Below are positions 15,007-23,576 of a stretch of DNA of 34,207 bases, piece after piece; position 1 is the stretch's first letter, and every line of letters begins with the position of its first letter. Under the pieces are notes generated by a model. The model was not told where the DNA came from, searched no databases, and saw only the letters and a list, made by a program, of their open reading frames with translations. Source of the stretch: Candidatus Obscuribacter sp. (GTDB taxonomy: Bacteria; Cyanobacteriota; Vampirovibrionia; Obscuribacterales; Obscuribacteraceae); contig JADYXQ010000148.1 of the NCBI GenBank assembly GCA_021772135.1, forward strand, positions 1 through 34,207, in the 5' to 3' direction. The translations under genes were made by a program, and so were the position numbers.

Positions 15007-16155
15007 CTAATATTTTTGCTTGCGCTGTCTTTCTTCTTCAAATTCTTTCAGGCGCTTTGCCATCATATCGACAATATTTGTAGAAGAGGCCACATAGGTT
15101 GTGTAGCGCGCACGCATAGAAGCTGGATAGAGTTTAAAGGCATCGACAAATTTGCCTTGCAAAATATAGCTCTCAGAAAGTCGATTCAATACTTCGTACT
15201 CTTTGAAGGGCATATTCTCAATCTTAATACCGTCGGCGTTTGCATGCTCGATCGTCTCGAATGGACGATCTTCGACAATCTGGCTCACAATAACCAGAGC
15301 CTGGTCCAGAGCCTTTGCCGATTTACTTCGAGCGCCCAGACGATCACAAATAGAAGCCATATGGCAAAGTGGCTCAAGCAACCTTGGTGAATAGCGGCCG
15401 TATTTCTCTTCCAATTTTTCTATAAAAACTTCGCCTGTGTCTTTCGCTTCTTGATGACGATCAAGTTTATTGAGGGCGAGCATTTTGACAATAATACACT
15501 TCTGCAAACGATCCCCGGCGTCAGCTGACAGCGAATACAGTCTCACCAGGTCGAGGGCCTCTTCAGCAGCCGCTAAAGCCAGGGCATAGCGATGTTCTAG
15601 AAAAGCGCAATTGCTTATTGTAAGCAAACCAGCCAGCAATAAAGATGGGTCCTTGACCTGTCCACTGCGGTGGCGCAAATTATCGACGGCATCACGGGCT
15701 ATGGCCAGTGCTAAAAGACTGTTGTTCTGCATTTCATGATGCATTGCCAGACAGATGGCAGGGTAAATCATTTCCAAACTGTCTTTACCGTATTCATCTT
15801 GCGCCAGACCAAGAGCCGTTCTAAAAATCTGACAGGCTAACTCGTGGTCTTCTGAAGCGGAACGCGCGCGTCCCAATTCGCACATGGCGCGAAAGAGCAA
15901 CATGGTAGGAATAGCGGCAATGGTTTTGATTTCTTTATAACGTATTTCAATTTGATCTACGTACTGACGAACAGCTTCTTTGCCATCTTTTTCAGCATGC
16001 CGTGCTTGCACCGCCAGCAGTACCAGTCCGGGTTCGCCTTCAGTTAGACCTGTGGCTTGCAAATCAGCCAGGGCGCCGGCAAAATCTTCTACTTCCCGCC
16101 GCAGACAAGCCTTGCGCAGATATTCATTGGCTTCAACAGAATTAATTGATACCAC
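15007..16155 (-). CDS. Cytoplasmic TPR-like helical repeat protein
   Basis: A 382-residue protein from a GTG start with GAGG a few bases upstream. No signal peptide. The whole length is predicted helical, with TPR-like pairs, for example EYLRKACLRREVEDFAGALADL, FLEHRYALALAAAEEALDLV, ALNKLDRHQEAKDTGEVFI and RLSESYILQGKFVDAFKLY. The C-terminus is charged (KRLKEFEEERQRKQKY), probably a coiled coil. It lies 18 bases downstream of hflX on the same strand, so the two form an operon and the protein might be a partner or scaffold of HflX or ribosome-linked processes; that link is from position only. Confidence 0.78.
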   Translation of the reverse strand: MVSINSVEANEYLRKACLRREVEDFAGALADLQATGLTEGEPGLVLLAVQARHAEKDGKEAVRQYVDQIEIRYKEIKTIAAIPTMLLFRAMCELGRARSASEDHELACQIFRTALGLAQDEYGKDSLEMIYPAICLAMHHEMQNNSLLALAIARDAVDNLRHRSGQVKDPSLLLAGLLTISNCAFLEHRYALALAAAEEALDLVRLYSLSADAGDRLQKCIIVKMLALNKLDRHQEAKDTGEVFIEKLEEKYGRYSPRLLEPLCHMASICDRLGARSKSAKALDQALVIVSQIVEDRPFETIEHANADGIKIENMPFKEYEVLNRLSESYILQGKFVDAFKLYPASMRARYTTYVASSTNIVDMMAKRLKEFEEERQRKQKY

Positions 16156-16173
16156 GTCGCCTCACTAGCCTGA

Positions 16174-17964
16174 TCAGGCGCTATATTTTTGCCGCTCGGG
16201 ACAAACTTCTGAAATTACTTCTTGAATTTTGCTCAAAATGGTTCCCAGACCGAAGCGAATTTTTGCAGAAGCTACCACTGGATTAGGCACCTGAGCCACT
16301 AACCATGCCAGATCTTCTTTGCGTACGATATCGGCTTTATTTAAAACTGTAATCATCGGTTTATCAACGGCGCCCAGATCGCTGAGTACATCATGCACAG
16401 CGCTAATGTGTTCCAGTACATTAGGATGAGAGGCGTCGACAACATGCACAAGCACGTCGGCTACGGCAACCTCTTCAAGAGTAGCGCGGAAAGCCGTTAC
16501 TAGCGATGTGGGCAATTTTTTGATAAATCCCACGGTGTCAGAAATAAGCACCGGGCTGTGATCAGGAAGAGTAGTTCGTCTGGTGGTCGGATCTAGAGTG
16601 GCGAATAGTTTGTCTTGAGTGAAGACGTCGGCTTTTGTCAGCGCATTGAGTAAAGTAGATTTGCCTGAGTTTGTATAACCCGTCAGTGCCACCACCGGTA
16701 AATTCTCGTTAATGCGCCTTTTGCGCTGCACATCGCGATAATTACCAATGCGTTCTGCATCAGTTTCCAGCAGCGTAATTTTTTCGCGAATACGCCGCCT
16801 GTCGATTTCTAGCTTGGTTTCGCCCGGGCCTCGTGTGCCAATTCCGCCCCCCAATCTCGACAGATTGTCACCTTTGCCTATCAACCGGGGCAACAAATAT
16901 TTCATTTGCGCCAGCTCGACTTGCAATTTACCTTCTTTGGTTTGTGCGCGTTGAGCAAAAATATCGAGAATCAGTTCAGTGCGATCAATCACTTTGACGC
17001 CCACTACTTCTTCGATATTACGCTTCTGATTGGGCGTCAACTCCTGGTCAACAACAAGGAGAGTGGCACCCAACTCTTGCATGTGCAAAGCAACTTCTTG
17101 CATTTTGCCCGAGCCAAAAAAGTATTTGGGATCAGGCTGTTGCCTGGTTTGCATCAAGCGGCCGCAAACTGTTGCACCGGCAGTTCTAGACAACTGAGCC
17201 AGCTCATCGAGGTCGTCTTCAACCTGCCAGGCATCCGTGCCGTCACTGACAAGGCCGATTAGATAAGCGCGTTCTTCGCCTTCAGCCACTGCCAAACCTG
17301 GAGCCTGAGTGCGAAACTCTTCTTCAAGGGCGCTGATAAGCTCTTCAAAATTGTCATCTTGAGCACGCCTGGCTGTTGAGCCCGGCATAATCTTCCAGAT
17401 TTTGCCTTCAGAGTCGCGACCAGGAAGCAAATGCGCGATGTGGACAACGTCGGCAATCTTCGACTGTTCACCCTTACTGCGGCTGAAGGTACCGGCTGGG
17501 TTAACGCCCACTTGCGCCAGCAAATCAAGGCGGTTGCGCGCCAGGCATTGCAGATTTTCTTTGGAAACAATCTCTTTTTCTGGGTTAGCTTTGTTTGGCG
17601 AAGTGCCTGGATTGGATTCTTTTGGCCCCTGGTTTTTGCCTTCAGCGGGCTGTTTGCGCTCGTCGAGGCGGGTATGAATAATGCGGTGTCCACAAAGCCT
17701 GCCTGGCCCCACACGAACACCACGCAGTTCGGGCATATCGACTTCAAATGGCTGACCAACCGTAACGTTAACTACCTGACCGCGGCGATTAACCACCAGA
17801 GAAAGCGGATAGCCGGTCTCAAGAGAAAGTTCAGCTACCGAATCGGCCAGCTCAATGGTAATGATTTTGTCTTTAGGTATACGCTCTTGCAATAACCGAT
17901 TTAGCTTCTTAATCTCGGACTGTTTAAGACCCTTAGCTTTTCCTAAATCAAGTTTTCCGTGCAA
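16174..17964 (-). CDS. hflX: GTPase HflX
   Basis: A 596-residue HflX, a ribosome-associated GTPase that splits stalled or hibernating ribosomes. The TTG start has GAGG eight bases upstream and fits the first conserved residues. The family core starts near 230 (LIGLVSDG), includes the glycine-rich segment GGGIGTRGPGETKLE (372-386), the G1 loop GYTNSGKST (429-437), the switch TTLDPT-type segment (456-461), DTVG (476-479) and NKAD (542-545). Residues 1-215 are an N-terminal extension absent from E. coli HflX but resembling the one I know from cyanobacterial HflX (GLKQSEIKKLNRLLQERIP, VVNRRGQV, NRLDLLAQVGV, HIAHLLPG). A Lys/Pro/Asn-rich linker (100-135) interrupts it. A TPR protein follows in the same operon. 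Confidence 0.95.
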   Translation of the reverse strand: MHGKLDLGKAKGLKQSEIKKLNRLLQERIPKDKIITIELADSVAELSLETGYPLSLVVNRRGQVVNVTVGQPFEVDMPELRGVRVGPGRLCGHRIIHTRLDERKQPAEGKNQGPKESNPGTSPNKANPEKEIVSKENLQCLARNRLDLLAQVGVNPAGTFSRSKGEQSKIADVVHIAHLLPGRDSEGKIWKIMPGSTARRAQDDNFEELISALEEEFRTQAPGLAVAEGEERAYLIGLVSDGTDAWQVEDDLDELAQLSRTAGATVCGRLMQTRQQPDPKYFFGSGKMQEVALHMQELGATLLVVDQELTPNQKRNIEEVVGVKVIDRTELILDIFAQRAQTKEGKLQVELAQMKYLLPRLIGKGDNLSRLGGGIGTRGPGETKLEIDRRRIREKITLLETDAERIGNYRDVQRKRRINENLPVVALTGYTNSGKSTLLNALTKADVFTQDKLFATLDPTTRRTTLPDHSPVLISDTVGFIKKLPTSLVTAFRATLEEVAVADVLVHVVDASHPNVLEHISAVHDVLSDLGAVDKPMITVLNKADIVRKEDLAWLVAQVPNPVVASAKIRFGLGTILSKIQEVISEVCPERQKYSA

Positions 17965-18075
17965 GCAGTGAACCTCATAACCTCACAGCCGGATCATACC
18001 CGTTTATCAGCATAATTTCACGCACAATTAATCTATATAGAATGCCTTCAGTAGGGCCAGAATGAATATGCTGAA

Positions 18076-18357
18076 CTAGACGAATAGTAAAGACTCGAGA
18101 CTATCGATAAGCTGAATATTCGGCAGAAGACCGCTGCTGGTTAGGATGTCGTCGTTTTGTTCAGTATGGCGGGAAAGACCGGCAAGCATCAGAACTTTTG
18201 TTCGGGTGCCATTTCTGGTAAGACAATTAGGCGAGTTGCTTGTGCTCGCTACTTGCGAAAGAGCTGAGAGCAGCTGCTGTGCCTCATTGCGCAAATCGTT
18301 GTTGTTATTTGACTGCTGGCGCTGATTGTCGCGAAAATCAAAATCGTCCACGTCCAT
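18076..18357 (-). CDS. Small protein of unknown function, doubtful
   Basis: A 93-residue frame with an acidic start (MDVDDFDFRDN), a Gln/Asn run (QRQQSNNNN), a short helix-like part (NEAQQLLSALSQVAS) and a hydrophobic C-terminal half (KVLMLAGL, NIQLIDSLESLLFV). No signal peptide or known domain. A purine run (AAGGGGA) directly abuts the ATG, too close for an ideal ribosome site. It may be a real small gene or a remnant, since its neighbour at 18415 also looks displaced. Confidence 0.4.
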   Translation of the reverse strand: MDVDDFDFRDNQRQQSNNNNDLRNEAQQLLSALSQVASTSNSPNCLTRNGTRTKVLMLAGLSRHTEQNDDILTSSGLLPNIQLIDSLESLLFV

Positions 18358-18401
18358 TCCCCTTGCCTGTGATGCTCATAGACAAGAGGATATTACTCAG
18401 A

Positions 18402-18418
18402 TGTTGCCGAGTTGCTAA
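18402..18418. repeat. Direct repeat copy 1 (flanks orphan segment)
   Basis: TGTTGCCGAGTTGCTAA matches the copy at 19336 in 16 of 17 bases, and similarity continues leftward (TCAG, then a one-base length difference). Read on the minus strand it covers the stop codon and 3' flank of the orphan gene. Confidence 0.7.
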
Positions 18419-19161
18419 TTTTCTAGCTTTTCCGCCTCCACTTTTGCCTGCATATGTTTGCGGTAGTAGTCATAACCGGCCTTGATAGTCAAAGCATCGG
18501 CTCTGTTCTGTCCGCCACTGGAAATTACCATACTCTTGAAACTCACCCCCTTCTGCTTTATATCGAAGCGACCGCCATCGGCACTAGCGTTTTTCAATTC
18601 GTTGAGACGTAGAGTATTTATTGGGCCAAAATTTAGCGCGCCTATCCCAGCGTTGACTAGCCAATAATCGGATTTGACAATCGGTATTAAACTCCATGCT
18701 CTGAAATCATCAGTAACGCTGACCTTCCACTCAGAAGTTTCGAGCACTTGTTTAAATAAAGTATCCTCCGCTCCATCCGGAACCTGATTAATTAGCAGAC
18801 GACCCTCAAGGTCTCTGCCACTATCTGCAGTGCTACCGACTGCTAAAGCTTTACAGTTCCCCTGGCCGTCTACGACTTGTGTAGTACCGTCCTTCAATTT
18901 GATGATAATGGTGTCGTTGCCTTTTGCACTAGTAATCGAGTTGAGTTTTTCGTCACTAGTCAGGTTGTAATTTAGCTCTCCATTACTATCTGCAATGGCG
19001 CTCACCTTATGTTTATCATCGAAGGACAACTTAATTTCGCGTCCATTGGCATAGACAAATGTGCGTTCCTGCAAAATGCTCTTTTCACTTTTGTCAGTAA
19101 TTGTAAGGCCATCTGGCGTAGTGGTGATACGTGCATTGCCTGCCTTATCACCCAAAGGCAT
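18415..19161 (-). CDS. Orphan beta-rich protein, probably a truncated or transferred fragment
   Basis: A 248-residue frame without signal peptide or convincing ribosome site. Residues 5-115 show repeated short strands of the kind seen in RHS/YD-type or wall-associated proteins (ITTTPDGLTITDK, YANGREIKLSFDD, KDGTTQVVDGQGN). Residues 125-248 form another domain (EWKVSVTDDFRAWSLIPIVKSDYW, SFKSMVISSGGQNRADALTI) that I do not recognise. A stop lies just upstream in the same frame, while another frame there reads plausibly (KLIEPLKMPDAFG) and stops at the overlap, as after a frameshift. The frame lies between near-identical direct repeats at 18402 and 19336. I read it as a remnant or the cargo of an insertion. 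Confidence 0.5.
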   Translation of the reverse strand: MPLGDKAGNARITTTPDGLTITDKSEKSILQERTFVYANGREIKLSFDDKHKVSAIADSNGELNYNLTSDEKLNSITSAKGNDTIIIKLKDGTTQVVDGQGNCKALAVGSTADSGRDLEGRLLINQVPDGAEDTLFKQVLETSEWKVSVTDDFRAWSLIPIVKSDYWLVNAGIGALNFGPINTLRLNELKNASADGGRFDIKQKGVSFKSMVISSGGQNRADALTIKAGYDYYRKHMQAKVEAEKLEN

Positions 19162-19335
19162 CCGGCATCTTCAGCGGCTCAATCAGTTTAAAAGGCGTTC
19201 TCCGTCCCTTCTTTTTTTTGGTCGCAAACGGCTAAATGAGGATGACTGTACCCGTCCCCTTTTGCGGTGTGATGTGACTTATATGTGCTCACGGTAATTC
19301 TCCAAACAGTCGATATTCAGAGAGTACAATCAGGT
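19162..19335. other. Spacer with possible remnant sequence
   Basis: No gene. Two related C/T-rich stretches occur, near 19201 (TCCGTCCCTTCTTTTTTTTG) and near 19251 (CCCGTCCCCTTTTGCGG), the second preceded by GAGGATGACTGTACCCGTCC. On the minus strand one frame reads TKKKKGRRTPFKLIEPLKMP and stops where the orphan frame begins. The GGGGACGGGTACAG-type string reminds me of repeats near REP-associated transposases, but this is memory-based and weak. Confidence 0.3.
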
Positions 19336-19352
19336 TGTTGCCGAGATGCTAA
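19336..19352. repeat. Direct repeat copy 2 (flanks orphan segment)
   Basis: TGTTGCCGAGATGCTAA is the partner of the copy at 18402. Read on the minus strand it spans the SulP stop codon and its 3' flank, so the SulP gene and the orphan gene end with the same sequence. Confidence 0.7.
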
Positions 19353-20971
19353 CTGTGACCGCTGGCTTCTGTTTCTTCGCTGCGCACCGGTCTGAACTCG
19401 CGGGTAGCCAGTTCGCGGTCACCGCCGCGGCGCTCTTTAAAAACAGGGCCCAGTGTGCCCCAGTCCATTACCAGGCTGCCACCGGTAGAGCGGTGTTGCT
19501 TGTCCCAACCCATCATCGTGTCAAGGCATGCGTGATCTATGTATTGCACGTCTTCCAAGTGCACATGAAGCTCAGTGTCGGGTTTGACTGATTCGATCGC
19601 CTCAGCAATTCTAGGCAGGCTCAAAAATGTAGCCGCGCCTTTAAGCGAAACATCAGTGCGATTACCATGTGGACTGACAATAATTTTGATATCGAGTCTG
19701 GAGAAAATATAAAGCAGTTTGCCAACTGAAAGAATGACGCCGGCAATTACACCAGTGAGAAGATCAACGCAGACGATTAGAATAATGGTGACTATAAAGA
19801 TGGCTGCTTCAGAGCGCCCATAAACCTTTAACTGGTCGACAACTTTCCAGTTGACCATTTTATAGCCGGTAAAAACTAACAAGGCAGCCAGTGCTGATGT
19901 GGGAATAAATTCCAGCATGTGAGGGAAGACAGCAACAAAAATGAGAATCCACAGGCCGTGTAGCCAGGCTGACATTCTAGTTTTGGCGCCGGCATTGACG
20001 TTAACTCCACTGCGCACCATCACGCCTGTCATCGGTAAACCGCCAATCAGTCCGCATATAGTATTGCCGATGCCCTGGCCGATAAGCTCACGGTCATAGT
20101 TAGTGCGCGGTCCACTGTGAATTTTATCAAGGGCACTGCATGTAAGTAGGGTTTCGGCAGCGGCAATGAAGGCGATGGCAACCGCGTCGAAAACTACATT
20201 CCAGTTAAATATCCAGGCGAAGTCAACGGGCTTGGGTAGAGAAATTGCAGCAAACAAATTATCTGGAATGCTTACATAATGAACGGTGAGGTGAAAAACG
20301 TATGCCACAACAGTTGTAGTAATGACGGCCACAAGTGAACCCGGCAAAGCCCGCATCGGTCCTCGAGCAAAGCGTTGCCAGAGGGCGAGCAATGTAATCG
20401 TCAACACTCCTAATATTGCTGCGATGTGGTGGGTAGTATCGGCACTCTCATTGCCGGCCCAATTAAGGCCTTTGTACACCGCCATTGGTATCGACAAAAT
20501 ATTCTGGATACCGCTGCCTTTGGGTGTGTCGTCGACCATCACGTGAAATTGGGCAGCCATGATCAAGAGCCCAATACCAGAAAGCATGCCGTGAATTACC
20601 GCAGGTGGCACAGCTCTAAACCAGGGGGCGAAGCGACACAAGCCCGCGGTTATTTGTATCAAACCGGCAAGAAAAACTATTAGCCCTAACTTTTCAATGC
20701 CATATTCGCGAATCAGCTCGAGCACCAGTACAGCCAGGCCGGCGGCGGGGCCGCTGACTTGTAAGGGGCTACCGCCGATGGCTGAGACCACTAAACCACC
20801 GACAATGCCAGTGATAATGCCCTTGGCAGGGTCAGCACCAGAAGCAATGGCAATACCCATACATAGCGGCAAAGCTACGATGAAAACTACTACTGAAGCA
20901 AGAAAATCCTTGCTCAAACCAGGTAAGAAAGAGCCGCTGGCTTTTTCACTTTCGATATTGTTCGTTTCCAT
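19349..20971 (-). CDS. SulP family anion transporter with STAS domain
   Basis: About 540 residues from ATG 20971; an in-frame GTG at 21004 would add 11. The protein is a multi-pass inner-membrane SulP/SLC26 transporter. Visible landmarks are the first helices (LPGLSKDFLASVVVFIVALPLCMGIAIASG), the family signature GGSPLQVSGPAAGL at about 78-91 of the longer form, further helices to about 430, and a C-terminal cytoplasmic STAS domain (about 435-525; VSLKGAATFLSLPRI, LEDVQYIDHACLDTM). Related bacterial SulP proteins move sulfate, bicarbonate or dicarboxylates with Na+ or H+. The anion cannot be read from sequence; no carbonic anhydrase or sulfate-assimilation gene is adjacent. Confidence 0.92.
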   Translation of the reverse strand: METNNIESEKASGSFLPGLSKDFLASVVVFIVALPLCMGIAIASGADPAKGIITGIVGGLVVSAIGGSPLQVSGPAAGLAVLVLELIREYGIEKLGLIVFLAGLIQITAGLCRFAPWFRAVPPAVIHGMLSGIGLLIMAAQFHVMVDDTPKGSGIQNILSIPMAVYKGLNWAGNESADTTHHIAAILGVLTITLLALWQRFARGPMRALPGSLVAVITTTVVAYVFHLTVHYVSIPDNLFAAISLPKPVDFAWIFNWNVVFDAVAIAFIAAAETLLTCSALDKIHSGPRTNYDRELIGQGIGNTICGLIGGLPMTGVMVRSGVNVNAGAKTRMSAWLHGLWILIFVAVFPHMLEFIPTSALAALLVFTGYKMVNWKVVDQLKVYGRSEAAIFIVTIILIVCVDLLTGVIAGVILSVGKLLYIFSRLDIKIIVSPHGNRTDVSLKGAATFLSLPRIAEAIESVKPDTELHVHLEDVQYIDHACLDTMMGWDKQHRSTGGSLVMDWGTLGPVFKERRGGDRELATREFRPVRSEETEASGHS

Positions 20972-21094
20972 AACCGGACAGTGACCATGAACTTGGGGCG
21001 CCACGGCAAACTGTTTCCATTATTCCATATTACAATTGTTGGCTTTCGAGCCTTCAACAACCTTGCGAATGAAGGTTAGAGCAAAATTTCGAAC

Positions 21095-22549
21095 TCAACA
21101 GCCGGACAAAATTTTATGACGCAACAGTGGGCGCGCGCCGGATTCGCCACAAGTTTTTAGGTTCGGCAGAACCTTACCCGGATTGAGTATGCCAGAGGGA
21201 TCGAAAGCCTCTTTTAACTTGGCCATCATCGTCAAATCAACGGCGCTGAAAGCCAGGGGCATTTCCATCATTTTCTCAATGCCAATACCGTGCTCACCTG
21301 ACAACGTTCCGCCCATGGTCAGGCATAGTTCTAAAATCTCTTTGCCGCCCAGCATTACTCTCCTTACTTCGTCCTCGTTTTCACGGTGATAAAGCATGCA
21401 TGGATGCAAATTACCGTCACCGGCGTGATAAACATTGGCGATAGTCAAATTCAACCGTGTGCCAATGGCTTCGATGCCTGAGATAACTTCAGCCAGCCGT
21501 GAGCGCGGAATGACACCATCAAGCACATAACCGTGAGGGGCAATGCGGCCTAAGGCACCAAAAGAAGTTTTCCGCGCTTTCCAGATTACCAATCTTTCTT
21601 TTGCATCTGCCGCCCAGCGCATGGAAAGAACATTATTTATTTCCAGGGCGCCTTCCACAACTTTTCGTTGGGCTAATATGCCGGCGGCCGGACCATCAAG
21701 CTCGATGATTAAAAGTGCGGCGGCTGCGCGGTTTAAACCAATAGCCAAATAATCTTCTACTGCATTGATAGTCAGGCGATCAATCATTTCCATCGCTGCC
21801 GGAATCACACCGGCTGCCACTACATCTGATACCGCCTGACCGGCACCGGCCACAGTATCGAAATAAGCAAGCAAGGTCTGAATTTCTTCAGGACGTGGTA
21901 TCAACCTCACAAGTGCTTCGCAAGCCACGCCAATTAAGCCTTCAGAACCGATGAAAAAACCGGTCAAGTCGATTTCATTGCTGCTTCTGGCCGCACCACC
22001 GAGAGTGACAATGCTGCCGTCGGCCAAAACCACCTTAAGACCAACCACATGATGAGTGGTCATGCCATATTTAAGAGTATGTGGTCCACCGGCATTCTCA
22101 GCGATGTTTCCGCCGATGGTAGAGGCCACCTGACTGCTGGGGTCTGGTGCAAAATACAAATTGTGTTTGGCCGCCGCTTGCGACACAGACATATTGGTGG
22201 CACCAACTTCTACAAGTGCCAGACGCTCAAGGGGGTCAATATGCAAAATGCGATTCATGCGGGTCAAGACCAGGCTGATGCCACCGCGCACGCAGGTGCT
22301 GCCACCAGATAGGCCGGTGCCCGCACCCCGCGGAGTAATCGGAATTTTATACTGAGCGGCCACTTTGATCACAGCGGCAACTTGCTCGGTGGTGGCCGGC
22401 AATACCACTAAATCAGGTGCGGCCTTATCTAAAGTCTCAGCGTCGCAATCGTACAAGCCAATATCGACTTGATCGTCAAGCACGTATTCACGGCCCACGA
22501 TGGCAATCAGCTTTGCCGTCAGGTCTGCGTTGATTTTGGTGACAGTCAT
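21095..22549 (-). CDS. glcD: FAD-linked oxidase, GlcD-like (glycolate/D-lactate dehydrogenase family)
   Basis: A 484-residue flavoprotein of the VAO/PCMH superfamily. The FAD-binding half (about 40-220) carries PRGAGTGLSGG at 73-83 and the segment STIGGNIAENAGGPHTLKYG near 143-162. The C-terminal oxidase half carries HAGDGNLHP near 376-384 and GTLSGEHGIG near 420-430, both typical of GlcD and D-lactate/2-hydroxyglutarate dehydrogenases. The reaction is oxidation of a 2-hydroxy acid to a 2-oxo acid; the exact substrate is open. Glycolate oxidase usually also needs GlcE and GlcF, and neither is nearby, so it may act alone or with distant subunits. The ATG is 11 bases behind the stop of the TonB-like gene, indicating an operon. 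Confidence 0.9.
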   Translation of the reverse strand: MTVTKINADLTAKLIAIVGREYVLDDQVDIGLYDCDAETLDKAAPDLVVLPATTEQVAAVIKVAAQYKIPITPRGAGTGLSGGSTCVRGGISLVLTRMNRILHIDPLERLALVEVGATNMSVSQAAAKHNLYFAPDPSSQVASTIGGNIAENAGGPHTLKYGMTTHHVVGLKVVLADGSIVTLGGAARSSNEIDLTGFFIGSEGLIGVACEALVRLIPRPEEIQTLLAYFDTVAGAGQAVSDVVAAGVIPAAMEMIDRLTINAVEDYLAIGLNRAAAALLIIELDGPAAGILAQRKVVEGALEINNVLSMRWAADAKERLVIWKARKTSFGALGRIAPHGYVLDGVIPRSRLAEVISGIEAIGTRLNLTIANVYHAGDGNLHPCMLYHRENEDEVRRVMLGGKEILELCLTMGGTLSGEHGIGIEKMMEMPLAFSAVDLTMMAKLKEAFDPSGILNPGKVLPNLKTCGESGARPLLRHKILSGC

Positions 22550-22560
22550 TTGAGAAAAAA

Positions 22561-23487
22561 CTACCTGCCGAACATTTGCTGCATCATCTGCATGGGCCGC
22601 TGCATCTGCTGTTGCATGGGCTGCTGCATTTGCTGCATCGGCTGCTGCAGTTGTTGTTGCATAGGCCGCATTTGTTGCTGGCCCTGACCCTGACCTGGAA
22701 TGGTTTCTTTATCGCCTGTGGTGAATTTAAAGCCGTTCTGTCCATAATTCCAGGTGAACGTACCTGTCTTTTCCACAAACTGGCGACGCGAATTGGGTGG
22801 ATATTCAAGAACCGGATTGCCGTTCATAGAATTAATTACGCCAAGAAGCATGGTATTGAAAATCGGATTATTGCTCTTCTGCAGCAATTGCACATTGCCG
22901 ACCCGGCCATCGCGAGCAACCATATAACTGACCTGGCAGGCCAGAGGCTGACTGTGCTTAAAGGCCATTTGAGCCAGGCTGTTGAATCTGACATAGATGG
23001 TCTCTGCTACTCGTTTGTGCCAGGCATCCCACAAAAGTTGCATGGCTGCCGAGCCGTCCGGATCATTACTCTGTTGCTGCTGCTGAGCAGAAGATTGCAT
23101 CGGAGGTTGGCGCTGAGGAGGAGGATTATTAGGCGGCTGTTCCATCGTCGGCATCATCTGCTGACCCCTGAAATCACCCTGACCCTGATCTTCAATATTT
23201 GCCTTATAAGGTTTCTTCGGCGGAGCCGGAGCTCTGAGCTTTTCCACATCCATACTGCCGGGAGGCAATTGCAGCATATCTACCTGGTTGTCGCCGGCGG
23301 AACCCTGGAAGGGATCTCCACCACTCTGGAGGTCGTTGCGATTAAGGGTTGGGGTAGGAATTTTATTAACATCTTCTTGCTGCACGCCACCTTTGTAGGT
23401 TTCGGCATAAGCGGCAGAGAATGAGCCGCTTAATAAAACCAGGCCGCCAGCAATCGCTAATAATTTGGTAAGGTGTTTGAAAATCAT
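22561..23487 (-). CDS. Exported TonB-C-terminal-like protein with Gln/Met-rich tail
   Basis: A 308-residue protein with a cleavable signal peptide (1-28, ending AAYA). A Pro/Gln-rich linker (about 85-145, with PPPQRQPP and a Gln run) leads to a domain at about 150-250 that looks like a TonB/TolA C-terminal fold: WDAWHKRVAETIYVRFNSLA, then QVSYMVARDGRVGNVQLLQKS, then a helix and a final strand. The last 45 residues are almost only Gln, Met and Pro. Unlike TonB, no retained membrane anchor is obvious and no exbB/exbD is near, so energy transduction is unlikely to be its role. It shares composition with the exported proteins at 12511 and 13585. Function unknown. Confidence 0.8.
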   Translation of the reverse strand: MIFKHLTKLLAIAGGLVLLSGSFSAAYAETYKGGVQQEDVNKIPTPTLNRNDLQSGGDPFQGSAGDNQVDMLQLPPGSMDVEKLRAPAPPKKPYKANIEDQGQGDFRGQQMMPTMEQPPNNPPPQRQPPMQSSAQQQQQSNDPDGSAAMQLLWDAWHKRVAETIYVRFNSLAQMAFKHSQPLACQVSYMVARDGRVGNVQLLQKSNNPIFNTMLLGVINSMNGNPVLEYPPNSRRQFVEKTGTFTWNYGQNGFKFTTGDKETIPGQGQGQQQMRPMQQQLQQPMQQMQQPMQQQMQRPMQMMQQMFGR

Positions 23488-23504
23488 GGTTTAACTCGAA
23501 ATTC

Positions 23505-23555
23505 AGGAATCAGTATTCCTAAAACTTACTCTACTCTATATTGCCCAAAAGGCAA
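23505..23555. promoter_or_regulatory. Divergent control region with two hairpins
   Basis: Between the TonB-like gene (minus) and tatD (plus) lie a perfect inverted repeat AGGAAT-cagt-ATTCCT (23505-23520) and a second one TTGCC-caaaa-GGCAA (23541-23555). TATATT at 23537-23542 could be a -10 box for the plus strand, without a good -35. The palindromes may be operator sites for one or both genes. Confidence 0.35.
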
Positions 23556-23576
23556 TTCGCAATTACCGCAATTATT

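Noticed and set aside
21005..21094. Possible terminator or promoter between SulP and GlcD genes
   Set aside because: No hairpin with T-run or convincing -35/-10 pair was visible.
22576..23424. 282-codon frame opposite the TonB-like gene
   Set aside because: It is His/Leu/Arg-rich, the mirror of Gln/Met/Pro codons on the other strand, whose gene has a signal peptide and recognisable domain.
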